11,008 nucleotides of DNA, from the NCBI GenBank assembly GCA_018221245.1, contig JAAOYH010000042.1, positions 1-11,008 of the forward strand, written 5' to 3'. The notes beneath the pieces are model-generated. The model searched no databases. It had not been told where the DNA came from and was given only the letters and a program-made list of their open reading frames with translations. This document shows, piece after piece, positions 1 through 5,886 of the stretch. This stretch comes from Candidatus Woesearchaeota archaeon. Lineage in GTDB: Archaea; Nanobdellota; Nanobdellia; Woesearchaeales; UBA525. A program made the translations under genes and the position numbers. Position 1 is the stretch's first letter. Every line of letters starts with the position of its first letter.

Positions 1-930
1 CGCGCAATCCTCGAACCAAACCCCTTGCAAGAGATGCGCGACAAGAAATCCAAGTACAAAAATCTCAAGGAGGCCACCGCCGCGACAGGTCTGAAGATAG
101 CTGCTCCAGAACTGGATAAAGTCGTGGCAGGGATGCCGCTCAAGGTGGTTCCTTCAGAAGAGGACCTGCCTAGGATTGTCAATGAGCTCAGAACAGAGAT
201 AGAAGATAGTCTCCTACACACAGATGAAGAAGGGATAATCATCAAAGCAGATACCATAGGCAGTCTGGAAGCCCTCGGTGTTCTCCTAAGAGAGAAGGAT
301 ATAGGCATCAGGAAAGCCTCAGTGGGAAAAATCACCAAGAAGGACATCATGGACGCAGAATCCAACAAGGAACAGGACCCTCTGAAAGCAGTCATTCTCG
401 GCTTCAACATACCTGAAGAGAAGAGCACCGAACACGTTCAGATATTCACGTCAGACATAATCTATAGGCTAATCGACGACCTTGAAGCCTGGCAGACCCA
501 GAAGAGACAAGAAGAGGAAGCCAAACAACTAGAAGATCTCGTCAAGCCTGCAAAGATAGAGCTTCTGGACGGTTGCATCTTCAGACAGTGTAACCCCTGC
601 GTTGCAGGCATAGAAATTGTTCAAGGAACTCTCAAAGTTGGAGCACCATTAATGGATAGAACTGGAAAGAAGCTCACTGAAGTTAAGAGTATGCAGAAAA
701 ACAAGGAATCTGCTCAGGAGGCTAAGTTCGGAGAACAATTAGCGGCCAGCTTACCAGGAGTTACTGCGGGAAGGCAAATTCACGAAAGTGATGTTCTATA
801 CACATTTCTTTCCGAAGAAGAGTTCAGAAGGCTCAAAGAATTGGCTGAGTTCCTCAGAGGCGACGAGAAATCAGCTCTCAAAGAGATAGCAAACATCATG
901 AGAGAACATAATCCTCTCTGGGGGATATGA
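1..930 (+). CDS. infB: Translation initiation factor aIF5B, C-terminal half (5' truncated by window)
   Basis: Archaeal homologue of IF2/eIF5B, the GTPase that joins ribosomal subunits and helps place initiator tRNA. The frame is open from base 1 for 309 codons, so the gene begins outside the window; full-length aIF5B is about 600 residues and the G domain is missing here. Visible parts, in window residues: the end of domain II and its linker (about 1-55, with an RDKKSKYKN stretch and a KIAAPELDKVVAG stretch typical of aIF5B), domain III (about 75-125, ADTIGSLEAL), a charged connecting helix (about 160-185), and the beta-barrel domain IV (about 180-300). The protein ends in NPLWGI, close to the usual aIF5B terminus. 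The stop codon overlaps the start of the next gene (ATGATGA), so the two are probably translationally coupled. The partner factor aIF1A lies about 4 kb downstream on the other strand. Confidence 0.95.
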   Translation, partial: RAILEPNPLQEMRDKKSKYKNLKEATAATGLKIAAPELDKVVAGMPLKVVPSEEDLPRIVNELRTEIEDSLLHTDEEGIIIKADTIGSLEALGVLLREKDIGIRKASVGKITKKDIMDAESNKEQDPLKAVILGFNIPEEKSTEHVQIFTSDIIYRLIDDLEAWQTQKRQEEEAKQLEDLVKPAKIELLDGCIFRQCNPCVAGIEIVQGTLKVGAPLMDRTGKKLTEVKSMQKNKESAQEAKFGEQLAASLPGVTAGRQIHESDVLYTFLSEEEFRRLKELAEFLRGDEKSALKEIANIMREHNPLWGI

Positions 931-1394
931 TGAAAGTCCTCAACAGCAAAGAACGAAAGAGAGTGCGCCAAGATCTCGAAGCACAGTATGGTTTCTCAGG
1001 AGATCTCGATTACGGAATGCTCCTCAAAGAAAAGAAACAGAAGATATCGCTCATCACGAAAAAAATAGATGAGATAACCCTAGATGGCGTAAGAGTCGAC
1101 ACTCTTGGCATGTATTTTGCAGCATATTTCAACGGAAAACTCAGACTCTCCATAGAGGGAAGCCAGATGATTGGAGATTCTTGCTCCAAGAATGTTGTAG
1201 ACATCTCAAAAAAGCAGATGCAGGGATGGATTCAAGGTGAAAAACTTGAAGCAGAAGAGTTTGACAACCTTCCTGATGAAGGTAGCTTTGTCATAATCAG
1301 GCACGAAAAAGACTACATAGGATGCGGCAAGGTCTCGCAAGGAGCTGTAACAAATTATATTCCTAAAAGCCGTTATGTCCACGCGCTTTACTAG
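927..1394 (+). CDS. PUA-domain RNA-binding protein (NIP7 / NOL1-NOP2-fmu-associated type)
   Basis: 155-aa protein with a probable PUA RNA-binding domain in its C-terminal part (about residues 85-153). The diagnostic stretch is FVIIRHEKDYIGCGKVSQG followed by an NYIPK element near the end, as in archaeal PUA proteins linked to rRNA or tRNA modification and ribosome assembly. The N-terminal third is basic and helical, with no catalytic motif seen, so it is likely a binding or adaptor protein and not the methylase itself. The start at 927 overlaps the aIF5B stop by 4 nt; a second ATG follows directly at 930, so either could be used. The 3' end shares the palindrome CTAG with the convergent RelA/SpoT-like gene. 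Placement behind aIF5B fits a ribosome-related role. The exact subfamily is uncertain. Confidence 0.75.
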   Translation: MMKVLNSKERKRVRQDLEAQYGFSGDLDYGMLLKEKKQKISLITKKIDEITLDGVRVDTLGMYFAAYFNGKLRLSIEGSQMIGDSCSKNVVDISKKQMQGWIQGEKLEAEEFDNLPDEGSFVIIRHEKDYIGCGKVSQGAVTNYIPKSRYVHALY

Positions 1395-2593
1395 CGGCGC
1401 AGATCGACAATATCTGCAATTTTCTCTTTCAAATACTGTACAGGGAGCCCGTAGCTAGCACCGAGTGTTTCGATACCTTTCTGAGCCTCTTTGTACGCGG
1501 GATGAGTCTGGCTGTTGAACTCCATATCGCTCCAAGTCATAAGCTGACCTTCTAGGAAATGACCCTTGTAGACTAGCTTCATGTGAAACCCTCTGTATTT
1601 CTCGAAGAATCTAGCCTTCGAAGGCTCTTGCAGAAACCCTCTTTCTCTAAAAATGTCTTCCAGCTCATCCACACCGTCTTTAGTGTCTTCACTCAACTGC
1701 TTGAGATTCCCAGGTGCCATGGTACCTTCCCAGCCATCGCCGTATAGGTTGCCTATTACCGAGAAAGCGAACAGATCATCGACGGTTCTAGTTTTGTAAC
1801 CTGTGAGATCCACATTCTTATTATCCAGCGCATCAAAAACACATATGTAAGTAAACTTGTCCACAAGGCTTTCGTCTCCCTTTATGCGCTTTAACACCAT
1901 ATGAAACGGCCTATCTAGAGTCACGGCAGTGTCGACTATCTGCTTCTTCAACTCTTCTTTCTTCTCGTTAAGGCTTTTTTTCCTTGACAGGATAGTCTTC
2001 CACTGATCCTCAATACATTGATCCTCTCCTATGCTTCTCATCAGATGTAGTTTTTGGGCCTGGATATTGGAGAGACTCTCTCTAACTTTCTCAAGATCAT
2101 CAAAGAGAGGTGCCAGACTCATCGGCATATACCTGTGAAAACTCTTAACTGTCCTATGATGTTTTGGTCTTCCTTCCAGAAGTGTACATATCTTGCACTT
2201 TGGCTCATAGTGCTGGCTCAGGAAGTTGTCCTCGCTCTTCCTAACGGTCAGAAACATCGCGAGTTCCTCAGAATCTATCTCATTCCTCTCAGATATGTAA
2301 GGATTATCAAGGAACGGGTTCTCCAGAACCTTGTCACATATCCCTACTGTGATGAAGTCATGGCTGTATTTTCCATCAGTTATCAGTGGGACTAGTATCT
2401 GTTCCGCGAACTCACCGTGTATCAACTCTGCGGGGGCTCTCTCTTTTCTGAACTCTCTGGCCGCTGCCACAGTTCTGTCTTTTGACAACTCTAAATCCTT
2501 ACCTCTCAGAAAGCGAGCATGGTACTCTTCCAGCACAGAATTAGTTATTGATAATTCTGCGTCGAACACCCAGAGGGGATTTCCATTTACCAT
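1391..2593 (-). CDS. RelA/SpoT-like (RSH) protein with degenerate HD domain
   Basis: 400-aa protein that I read as a diverged RelA/SpoT homologue. The synthetase (nucleotidyltransferase) signatures appear in order: RIKGDESLVDK at 236-246 (family pattern RxKxxxSxxxK), DDLFAF at 272-277 (the DLxAxR segment, here without the Arg), YRGFH at 333-337 (family YRSLH) and EGQLMT at 348-353 (family ExQxRT, Arg replaced by Met). Upstream, residues 43-95 resemble the HD hydrolase domain (IHGEFAEQIL at 58-67), but where HDxxED is expected the sequence reads DKVLEN (87-92), so hydrolase activity is unlikely. C133, C136, H145 and H146 might bind zinc. A charged helical region at about 165-222 links the halves, and no TGS or ACT domain follows. 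By family, it would make (p)ppGpp or pyrophosphorylate another target; that is inferred. It lies 32 nt behind the 87-aa gene; a T-rich box at about 2618-2627 could also be its own promoter. Confidence 0.6.
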   Translation of the reverse strand: MVNGNPLWVFDAELSITNSVLEEYHARFLRGKDLELSKDRTVAAAREFRKERAPAELIHGEFAEQILVPLITDGKYSHDFITVGICDKVLENPFLDNPYISERNEIDSEELAMFLTVRKSEDNFLSQHYEPKCKICTLLEGRPKHHRTVKSFHRYMPMSLAPLFDDLEKVRESLSNIQAQKLHLMRSIGEDQCIEDQWKTILSRKKSLNEKKEELKKQIVDTAVTLDRPFHMVLKRIKGDESLVDKFTYICVFDALDNKNVDLTGYKTRTVDDLFAFSVIGNLYGDGWEGTMAPGNLKQLSEDTKDGVDELEDIFRERGFLQEPSKARFFEKYRGFHMKLVYKGHFLEGQLMTWSDMEFNSQTHPAYKEAQKGIETLGASYGLPVQYLKEKIADIVDLRR

Positions 2594-2625
2594 CTTCCGT
2601 CGGAAACCTAATCCAGATTAAAAAA

Positions 2626-2889
2626 CTATAGAAGGTCCTCTATAGGAGGCTTCTTCCTAGGCTGCTGTACCTCTTCCTTCTGAGGAGCACCCTCAATATC
2701 ATCCAGCTTCACACCCAGCTCGTTCAGAGCCGCGCCGTGCATCTGCATGAGCTGCTCTACTATACTGAGCATACGTGCGAGCTCTGCGCGTTCCTTACTG
2801 AGTGTCATCAAGCTTCCCTTGTGGAAGCCTATCTGCTCGTCCTTGGATGAATCTTTAGGTGCTTTCTTGGTGGATTTCTTCGCTGCCAT
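2626..2889 (-). CDS. Small helical protein of unknown function, upstream of RSH-like gene
   Basis: 87-aa protein with three parts: a Lys/Ser-rich N-terminus (1-18), a predicted helix or coiled coil (about 22-62, beginning IGFHKGSLMTL and rich in Leu, Met, Glu and Arg) and a Pro/charged tail (66-87) ending IEDLL. I do not recognise a domain. The frame is open to an ATG at 3084, but I prefer the start at 2889. A TATA-like box is centred 26-27 nt upstream, a GGAGG lies directly before the ATG, and the 65-residue extension looks unlike the rest and lies antisense to a possible small gene. It probably forms a transcription unit with the RelA/SpoT-like gene 32 nt downstream. A small protein encoded just before an alarmone-synthetase fold recalls toxSAS antitoxins, but nothing in its sequence proves that role. 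Confidence 0.6.
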   Translation of the reverse strand: MAAKKSTKKAPKDSSKDEQIGFHKGSLMTLSKERAELARMLSIVEQLMQMHGAALNELGVKLDDIEGAPQKEEVQQPRKKPPIEDLL

Positions 2890-2910
2890 GCCCTCCGGAA
2901 CACCACTTTG

Positions 2911-2920
2911 ATTTATAAAG
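2911..2920 (-). promoter_or_regulatory. TATA-like box for the 87-aa gene / RSH-like unit
   Basis: Reads CTTTATAAAT on the minus strand, centred 26-27 nt before the ATG at 2889, with a purine-rich stretch (AAGAAAGG) in the BRE position. This spacing puts transcription start at or next to the start codon, so the mRNA would be leaderless and the upstream GGAGG would lie outside it. Confidence 0.55.
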
Positions 2921-2944
2921 CCTTTCTTCAGATTTTGGAAATCA

Positions 2945-2953
2945 CATTTAAAC
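2945..2953 (+). promoter_or_regulatory. TATA-like box before the 32-aa membrane peptide
   Basis: TTTAAA core (2947-2952) centred about 25 nt before the ATG at 2975, the same geometry as at the other leaderless genes here. It is a weak match and stands or falls with the small gene. Confidence 0.3.
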
Positions 2954-2974
2954 AATAGGGCCAGAGCAGCATTG

Positions 2975-3073
2975 ATGCCGAGGCAAAAACCAAGATGGTC
3001 CCCCACCACACTCATCTTCACGGTTATTCTTATTGGTCTCGGCATCTTTATCGTTATCAACGACGAAATATAA
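2975..3073 (+). CDS. Possible 32-aa single-pass membrane peptide
   Basis: Short open frame of 32 codons plus TAA between the divergent 87-aa gene and uS7. The N-terminus is basic (MPRQKPRW), followed by SPTT, one hydrophobic segment (residues 13-28, LIFTVILIGLGIFIVI) and a short polar end (NDEI). This basic-hydrophobic-acidic plan is typical of small membrane proteins and unlikely from random sequence in a region of mixed composition. A TTTAAA box sits about 25 nt upstream of the ATG, and no Shine-Dalgarno site is seen. It runs in the same direction as uS7, 54 nt before it. It does not look like Sec61-beta or any other small protein I know. The frame is too short for certainty, so conservation would decide. 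Confidence 0.42.
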   Translation: MPRQKPRWSPTTLIFTVILIGLGIFIVINDEI

Positions 3074-3095
3074 GCTCTTTTCACTCGACGAAACC

Positions 3096-3103
3096 CTTAT
3101 AAA
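3096..3103 (+). promoter_or_regulatory. TATA-like box for uS7
   Basis: CTTATAAA centred about 28 nt before the ATG at 3128. Start of transcription would fall at or within a few nt of the start codon. No Shine-Dalgarno site precedes the ATG (GCCAGACCAC), consistent with leaderless translation. Confidence 0.6.
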
Positions 3104-3127
3104 CACTCAGGAAATCCGCCAGACCAC

Positions 3128-3727
3128 ATGACGGAAATCAAGTTGTACAACCGCTGGAGCACAGAAGGCATCAAAGTGCAAGACCCAGGGCTTGGACGCT
3201 ATATCACTCTAGAGCCCGTACTTGTCCCAAAGACAGGCGCACGATACGCAGGCCAAAAATTCCACAAGAGCAAGATCAACATCGTTGAGCGTCTTATCAA
3301 CAAGCTCATGGTGTCAGGCCACAAAGGAAAGAAGCACGTCATCTCGAGCGGACACAACACAGGCAAGGCCGCCCAGGCCTACAGAACCGTCGAAGAAGCA
3401 TTCATTATTATCGAGCGGCGCACCAAGAAGAACCCTATAAAGGTCCTCATCGAAGCCATCGAAGCCGGAGCGCCCCGAGAAGAGATTATCACGATTGAGT
3501 ATGGTGGAGCACGTTACCCTAAGGCTGTAGAGATGGCCCCGCAGAGGAGGATTGACCACGTGCTCAGGCTCATCGCACAATCCGCATACCAGAAAGCGTT
3601 TAACGCAAAGAAATCTGCCGCCGAGACACTCGCTACTGAGATTATCTCTGCACATGAGTACAGCGCACAATCCACCCTAGTGGCGAAGAAGCTTGAGCTT
3701 GAGCGCCAAGCAGACGCCAGCAGGTAG
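3128..3727 (+). CDS. rps7: 30S ribosomal protein uS7
   Basis: 199-aa small-subunit protein that binds the 3' major domain of 16S rRNA, nucleates head assembly and sits by the E site. It has the archaeal/eukaryotic form: an N-terminal extension with KLYNRWS, then the core beginning RYITLEPVLVPKTGAR, the central ERLINKLMVSGHKGKKHVIS segment, EIITIEYGGARYPKAVEM, and the C-terminal helix ending ERQADASR, as expected for archaeal S7. Length fits the archaeal family (about 190-220). The ATG at 3128 is supported by a TATA box about 28 nt upstream. Archaeal rps7 often sits with rps12 and the elongation factors; here it stands apart, next to LspA. A run of seven T's 25 nt past the stop could terminate it and also forms part of the LspA promoter. 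Confidence 0.97.
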   Translation: MTEIKLYNRWSTEGIKVQDPGLGRYITLEPVLVPKTGARYAGQKFHKSKINIVERLINKLMVSGHKGKKHVISSGHNTGKAAQAYRTVEEAFIIIERRTKKNPIKVLIEAIEAGAPREEIITIEYGGARYPKAVEMAPQRRIDHVLRLIAQSAYQKAFNAKKSAAETLATEIISAHEYSAQSTLVAKKLELERQADASR

Positions 3728-3751
3728 TGTTCTCTCCCCAGTGGGAAGATG

Positions 3752-3762
3752 TTTTTTTAAAC
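3752..3762 (+). promoter_or_regulatory. T-tract: TATA-like box for LspA and possible terminator of uS7
   Basis: Seven T's followed by AAACC. The TTTTTAAA core is centred 26-27 nt before the ATG at 3784, matching the leaderless spacing seen elsewhere. The same T7 begins 25 nt after the uS7 stop, and archaeal RNA polymerase can terminate at U-tracts, so it may serve both purposes. Confidence 0.5.
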
Positions 3763-3783
3763 CAGCACCGTACCGTTAGCTGT

Positions 3784-4341
3784 ATGGCCGCAAAGAAGAA
3801 GGCATCTCGCAAGAAAGTCAAGCGAAAAGTTGTCCGCAAAAAGAAAGATCCGCACGCACACCTAGCTTGGCACAAGAAGCCCATCTATCCATACTGGCCT
3901 TTTGGCCTGTTGATATTCGCACTGATTCTAGCAATTGATCAGTTCACCAAGAAAATCATACACTCAGCAATCATTCCAGGGAGCTCAGTCAAGATAACAT
4001 CCTGGCTATGGTACTCCCACGTTCAGAACACAGGCACTATTTGGGGTATGCTTCCAGGTAGCAATGCACTAATGATTGCGTTCTCCATGTTCGCGTTTGT
4101 GGCACTGCTTTACTGGGAGCCAGAGTTTAAGACCATCGTCGAGAAGGTCTGCTTCACTCTATTCATGATCGGCCTTTGGGGTAACCTCCTAGACAGGGCA
4201 CTCATAGGATACGTTGTAGATTTCATAGACCTGGGGTGGTGGCCTGTTTTCAACATAGCAGATTCTGCTATAGCCGTAGGAATTATTGTCTATCTTCTGG
4301 AGCAATGGCGACAGTCAGAATGGGCGCTCAGGAAGATCTGA
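3784..4341 (+). CDS. lspA: Signal peptidase II (lipoprotein signal peptidase)
   Basis: 185-aa aspartic membrane protease of the LspA family, which in bacteria cuts signal peptides from diacylated prolipoproteins. All family blocks are visible: IDQFTKK (51-57), VQNTGTIWGML (80-90), GNLLDR (133-138), VVDFIDL (144-150) and FNIADS (156-161). The catalytic pair should be D146 (VVDF) and D160 (FNIAD). Four membrane segments lie at about 38-56, 92-110, 121-136 and 156-172. The N-terminus (1-32) is unusual: about half of it is Lys/Arg, which would favour a cytoplasmic N-terminus. The frame is open back to 3727, but ATG 3784 fits the TATA box 26-27 nt upstream. The 3' end overlaps the convergent acyltransferase gene by 14 nt. 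LspA is standard in bacteria but uncommon in well-studied archaea. The SppA peptidase is encoded about 1.5 kb away. Confidence 0.92.
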   Translation: MAAKKKASRKKVKRKVVRKKKDPHAHLAWHKKPIYPYWPFGLLIFALILAIDQFTKKIIHSAIIPGSSVKITSWLWYSHVQNTGTIWGMLPGSNALMIAFSMFAFVALLYWEPEFKTIVEKVCFTLFMIGLWGNLLDRALIGYVVDFIDLGWWPVFNIADSAIAVGIIVYLLEQWRQSEWALRKI

Positions 4342-4945
4342 TATCATCTAGGACCTGCAATTCCGCAACTAAACAACCTATAGTGTTTTCCAGTTTCTTG
4401 GTCATACCCTCTCTCCAGTCCAGGGGTTTTCCAACGGAGACATACATCATAGAACGAAAGTCTTGACGTTCACTACCCCAGATGCCAACGGGAATAACTG
4501 GCACATCACATCGCTTTGATAGCTTTTCCACAAGTTTCTCGAAAGGAAACATACGAATCCCTTGATTTCTTTCTCCTTCAGGAAAGATACCTACAAGATT
4601 TCCCGTATCCAAGTAATCTCTACAGCTACTGATGCAACTCTTGAGAGAAGAGATGTTCTTACTATTCTTATCTAAGGGAATGGTCTCCACAGCGTTGAGA
4701 TACCACTCAAAAATTCTTCCAAAGGCTCCTGAATGCTTATAGAGCTCTTGCTTTGCAACGTAGTGTATCTGTCTATCTATTCCTATGGTTAAGAGAGGAA
4801 GATCCTGCATACTACGATGGTTGGCGGCAATTATTCCTCCGCCAGTAGATGGAACGTTCTCAGCACCAGATATCTCAACATCATATCTTGTGCGCATGTA
4901 TGGGTGATTCAAGCATAACTGCGAGAGCTTGTACATAAAGGACAT
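4328..4945 (-). CDS. plsC: 1-acylglycerol-3-phosphate acyltransferase family protein (PlsC/LPLAT)
   Basis: 205-aa acyltransferase of the PlsC/LPLAT fold, which transfers an acyl chain to lysophosphatidic acid or a similar acceptor at the membrane. The signatures are clear: NHRSMQD at 42-48 (HxxxxD, H43 and D48 catalytic), VAKQELYK at 63-70, FPEGER at 121-126 (phosphate binding) and VIPVGI at 150-155. The core is complete and the length fits compact family members. No strong membrane helix is seen, so it may be peripheral. Archaeal membranes are usually isoprenoid ethers, so the substrate is open: acyl lipids taken from a host, or another acceptor. Start is uncertain. ATG 4945 gives 205 aa, but a TATA-like box (4958-4964) is centred 25 nt before the in-frame ATG at 4936, which would give 202 aa. 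It follows aIF1A by 37 nt. Confidence 0.9.
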   Translation of the reverse strand: MSFMYKLSQLCLNHPYMRTRYDVEISGAENVPSTGGGIIAANHRSMQDLPLLTIGIDRQIHYVAKQELYKHSGAFGRIFEWYLNAVETIPLDKNSKNISSLKSCISSCRDYLDTGNLVGIFPEGERNQGIRMFPFEKLVEKLSKRCDVPVIPVGIWGSERQDFRSMMYVSVGKPLDWREGMTKKLENTIGCLVAELQVLDDIRSS

Positions 4946-4957
4946 TTTAGTGACTGG

Positions 4958-4964
4958 ATTATAC
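4958..4964 (-). promoter_or_regulatory. TATA-like box for the PlsC gene
   Basis: Minus-strand GTATAAT centred about 25 nt before the ATG at 4936 and 16 nt before the ATG at 4945. By the spacing rule of this window it favours 4936 as the start. Confidence 0.35.
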
Positions 4965-4971
4965 CCCTAGT

Positions 4972-4977
4972 AAAAAA
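4972..4977 (-). terminator. U-tract after aIF1A
   Basis: Six consecutive T's on the minus strand begin 5 nt after the aIF1A stop, in the 37-nt gap before PlsC. A short U-tract without a hairpin can stop archaeal RNA polymerase. With the TATA-like box just downstream, this suggests separate transcripts. Confidence 0.35.
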
Positions 4978-4982
4978 GGTAT

Positions 4983-5327
4983 CTAGAACTCCTCAACATC
5001 AGACAACTTGTCCAAGTGACCCTTGCTCTGGAGGATTCTTACCTGCACAGGCTTATACTTGAAAATTATGTCTGCTTTCTTGTCTCCCTCAAACTCCCAT
5101 GGCTGTACCAATACTATATCTCCCTCACGAACCCAGAGGAACCTCTTAAGCCTTCCAGGAATACGACAAATGCGAGTCTTGCCGTCCAGACCGCGAACAG
5201 AGCAGCGCGAAGCACCATGCCTCTGCTCAAGAACACCAAGAACTTCCCCATGTCTAGGGAGACGAACGCGAGCGATATCGTGCGCTCGCTGCTCCTCGGG
5301 AGTCATGTCCTTGTAACGCCTTGGCAT
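4983..5327 (-). CDS. eif1A: Translation initiation factor aIF1A
   Basis: 114-aa OB-fold factor that binds the A-site region of the small subunit and works with aIF5B during initiation. The family core is almost textbook: RVRLPRHGEVLGVLEQRHGA (20-39), then the block VRGLDGKTRICRIPGRLKR (about 44-62), LWVREGDIVLVQPWEFEGDKK, and the IIFKYKPVQVRIL strand. Length is normal. The C-terminal tail is acidic and hydrophobic (LDKLSDVEEF). In eukaryotic eIF1A the acidic C-terminus contacts domain IV of eIF5B, and that domain of aIF5B is encoded in this window, so the tail may do the same here (inferred). The ATG at 5327 has a TATA box about 28 nt upstream. An internal ATG at 5306 would remove a basic N-terminus (MPRRYKD) and is less likely. 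Confidence 0.96.
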   Translation of the reverse strand: MPRRYKDMTPEEQRAHDIARVRLPRHGEVLGVLEQRHGASRCSVRGLDGKTRICRIPGRLKRFLWVREGDIVLVQPWEFEGDKKADIIFKYKPVQVRILQSKGHLDKLSDVEEF

Positions 5328-5350
5328 AGAACAATTCAGGTTTGAACGTT

Positions 5351-5360
5351 TTTTATAAAG
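5351..5360 (-). promoter_or_regulatory. TATA-like box for aIF1A
   Basis: Minus-strand CTTTATAAAA centred about 28 nt before the ATG at 5327. It shares a 76-nt divergent intergenic space with the RDD-gene promoter; the two boxes lie about 20 nt apart, so each would direct one strand. Confidence 0.6.
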
Positions 5361-5373
5361 CTATTGGGAGAAC

Positions 5374-5381
5374 TCTTAAAA
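5374..5381 (+). promoter_or_regulatory. TATA-like box for the RDD-SppA operon
   Basis: TCTTAAAA centred about 26 nt before the ATG at 5404, the spacing expected for a leaderless transcript. The sequence before the ATG (TTGTCCCACC) has no Shine-Dalgarno site. Confidence 0.5.
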
Positions 5382-5403
5382 GCTCAGTCGTCATTGTCCC
5401 ACC

Positions 5404-5886
5404 ATGACAGACTATCTCAAGCTGCTCAACCCACGGACCGCTAAGGTCCACAGGGACGCCACTTTCTTAAGGAGAGCTGGCGCATTCATTCTAGACCTGC
5501 TCCTGATAGACCTGATAATCACCGCGCCTTACACCCCTCTGTTCATGACCGCAGTAAGCAGGATGGAGAGTCAAGGATTCTTTAGCATGACATACACCAG
5601 CGCAGAAGTAGCTGCAATGGCCATACTTTTCCTGACAGTATACGTGTACTTTGTGGTGTTTGAGTTCCTACTAGATCAGACCCCTGGCATGATAATCCTC
5701 TCCACAAAAGTCCAGTCAGACGGAAAGCTCTGGCGCATCCTACTCAGAAACATGTTTCTGTTCCCTGTATTTCCTATCATAGTGCTCTGGATTGTAGAGC
5801 CTGTTAGCATTCTCCTCACCAGGAGAAGCATGCTCGAGCAGGCCACCCATACCCGCACTCTACACAAAAGAGAGGTGCTTTTCTGA
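5404..5886 (+). CDS. RDD-family membrane protein
   Basis: 160-aa integral membrane protein of the RDD family, named for conserved Arg and Asp residues. The hallmark first segment is here: RRAGAFILDLLLIDLI (23-38), with R23/R24, D31 and D36. The second block, FEFLLDQTPGMIILSTKV (86-103), is the family's link between the middle helix and a cytoplasmic loop. Three hydrophobic segments lie at about 26-50, 69-90 and 117-138. The short tail is basic. Function in the family is poorly defined; some members have been proposed as ion/proton antiporters, and others sit beside membrane proteases. The gene overlaps sppA by 1 nt (TGATG), so the proteins are probably made together. That points to a role in the same membrane process, possibly as a partner of SppA (inferred). 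Confidence 0.88.
   Translation: MTDYLKLLNPRTAKVHRDATFLRRAGAFILDLLLIDLIITAPYTPLFMTAVSRMESQGFFSMTYTSAEVAAMAILFLTVYVYFVVFEFLLDQTPGMIILSTKVQSDGKLWRILLRNMFLFPVFPIIVLWIVEPVSILLTRRSMLEQATHTRTLHKREVLF
5872..5877 (+). promoter_or_regulatory. Shine-Dalgarno site of sppA
   Basis: GAGGTG, complementary to the conserved archaeal 16S rRNA 3' end, lies 8 nt before the ATG at 5886 and inside the end of the RDD gene. It sets the sppA start and shows that an internal operon gene uses Shine-Dalgarno initiation. Confidence 0.65.

Noticed and set aside
3064..3075. TATA-like AATATAAG near 3068
   Set aside because: It has no start codon at suitable distance on either strand and overlaps the end of the small membrane frame.
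2890..3084. N-terminal extension of the 87-aa protein to an ATG at 3084 (152 aa)
   Set aside because: Its composition differs from the rest, the TATA-like box and GGAGG favour 2889, and it lies antisense to a plausible membrane peptide.
3222..3670. Long open frames on both strands across the uS7 gene
   Set aside because: They are shadows of the uS7 coding frame with no family resemblance or start signals.
3727..3783. Longer LspA start at 3727 overlapping the uS7 stop
   Set aside because: The extra 19 residues span the T7/TATA element and do not resemble an LspA N-terminus; ATG 3784 has the right promoter spacing.
5016..5345. Two overlapping plus-strand frames opposite aIF1A
   Set aside because: aIF1A on the minus strand is unmistakable; these frames have no recognisable protein features.
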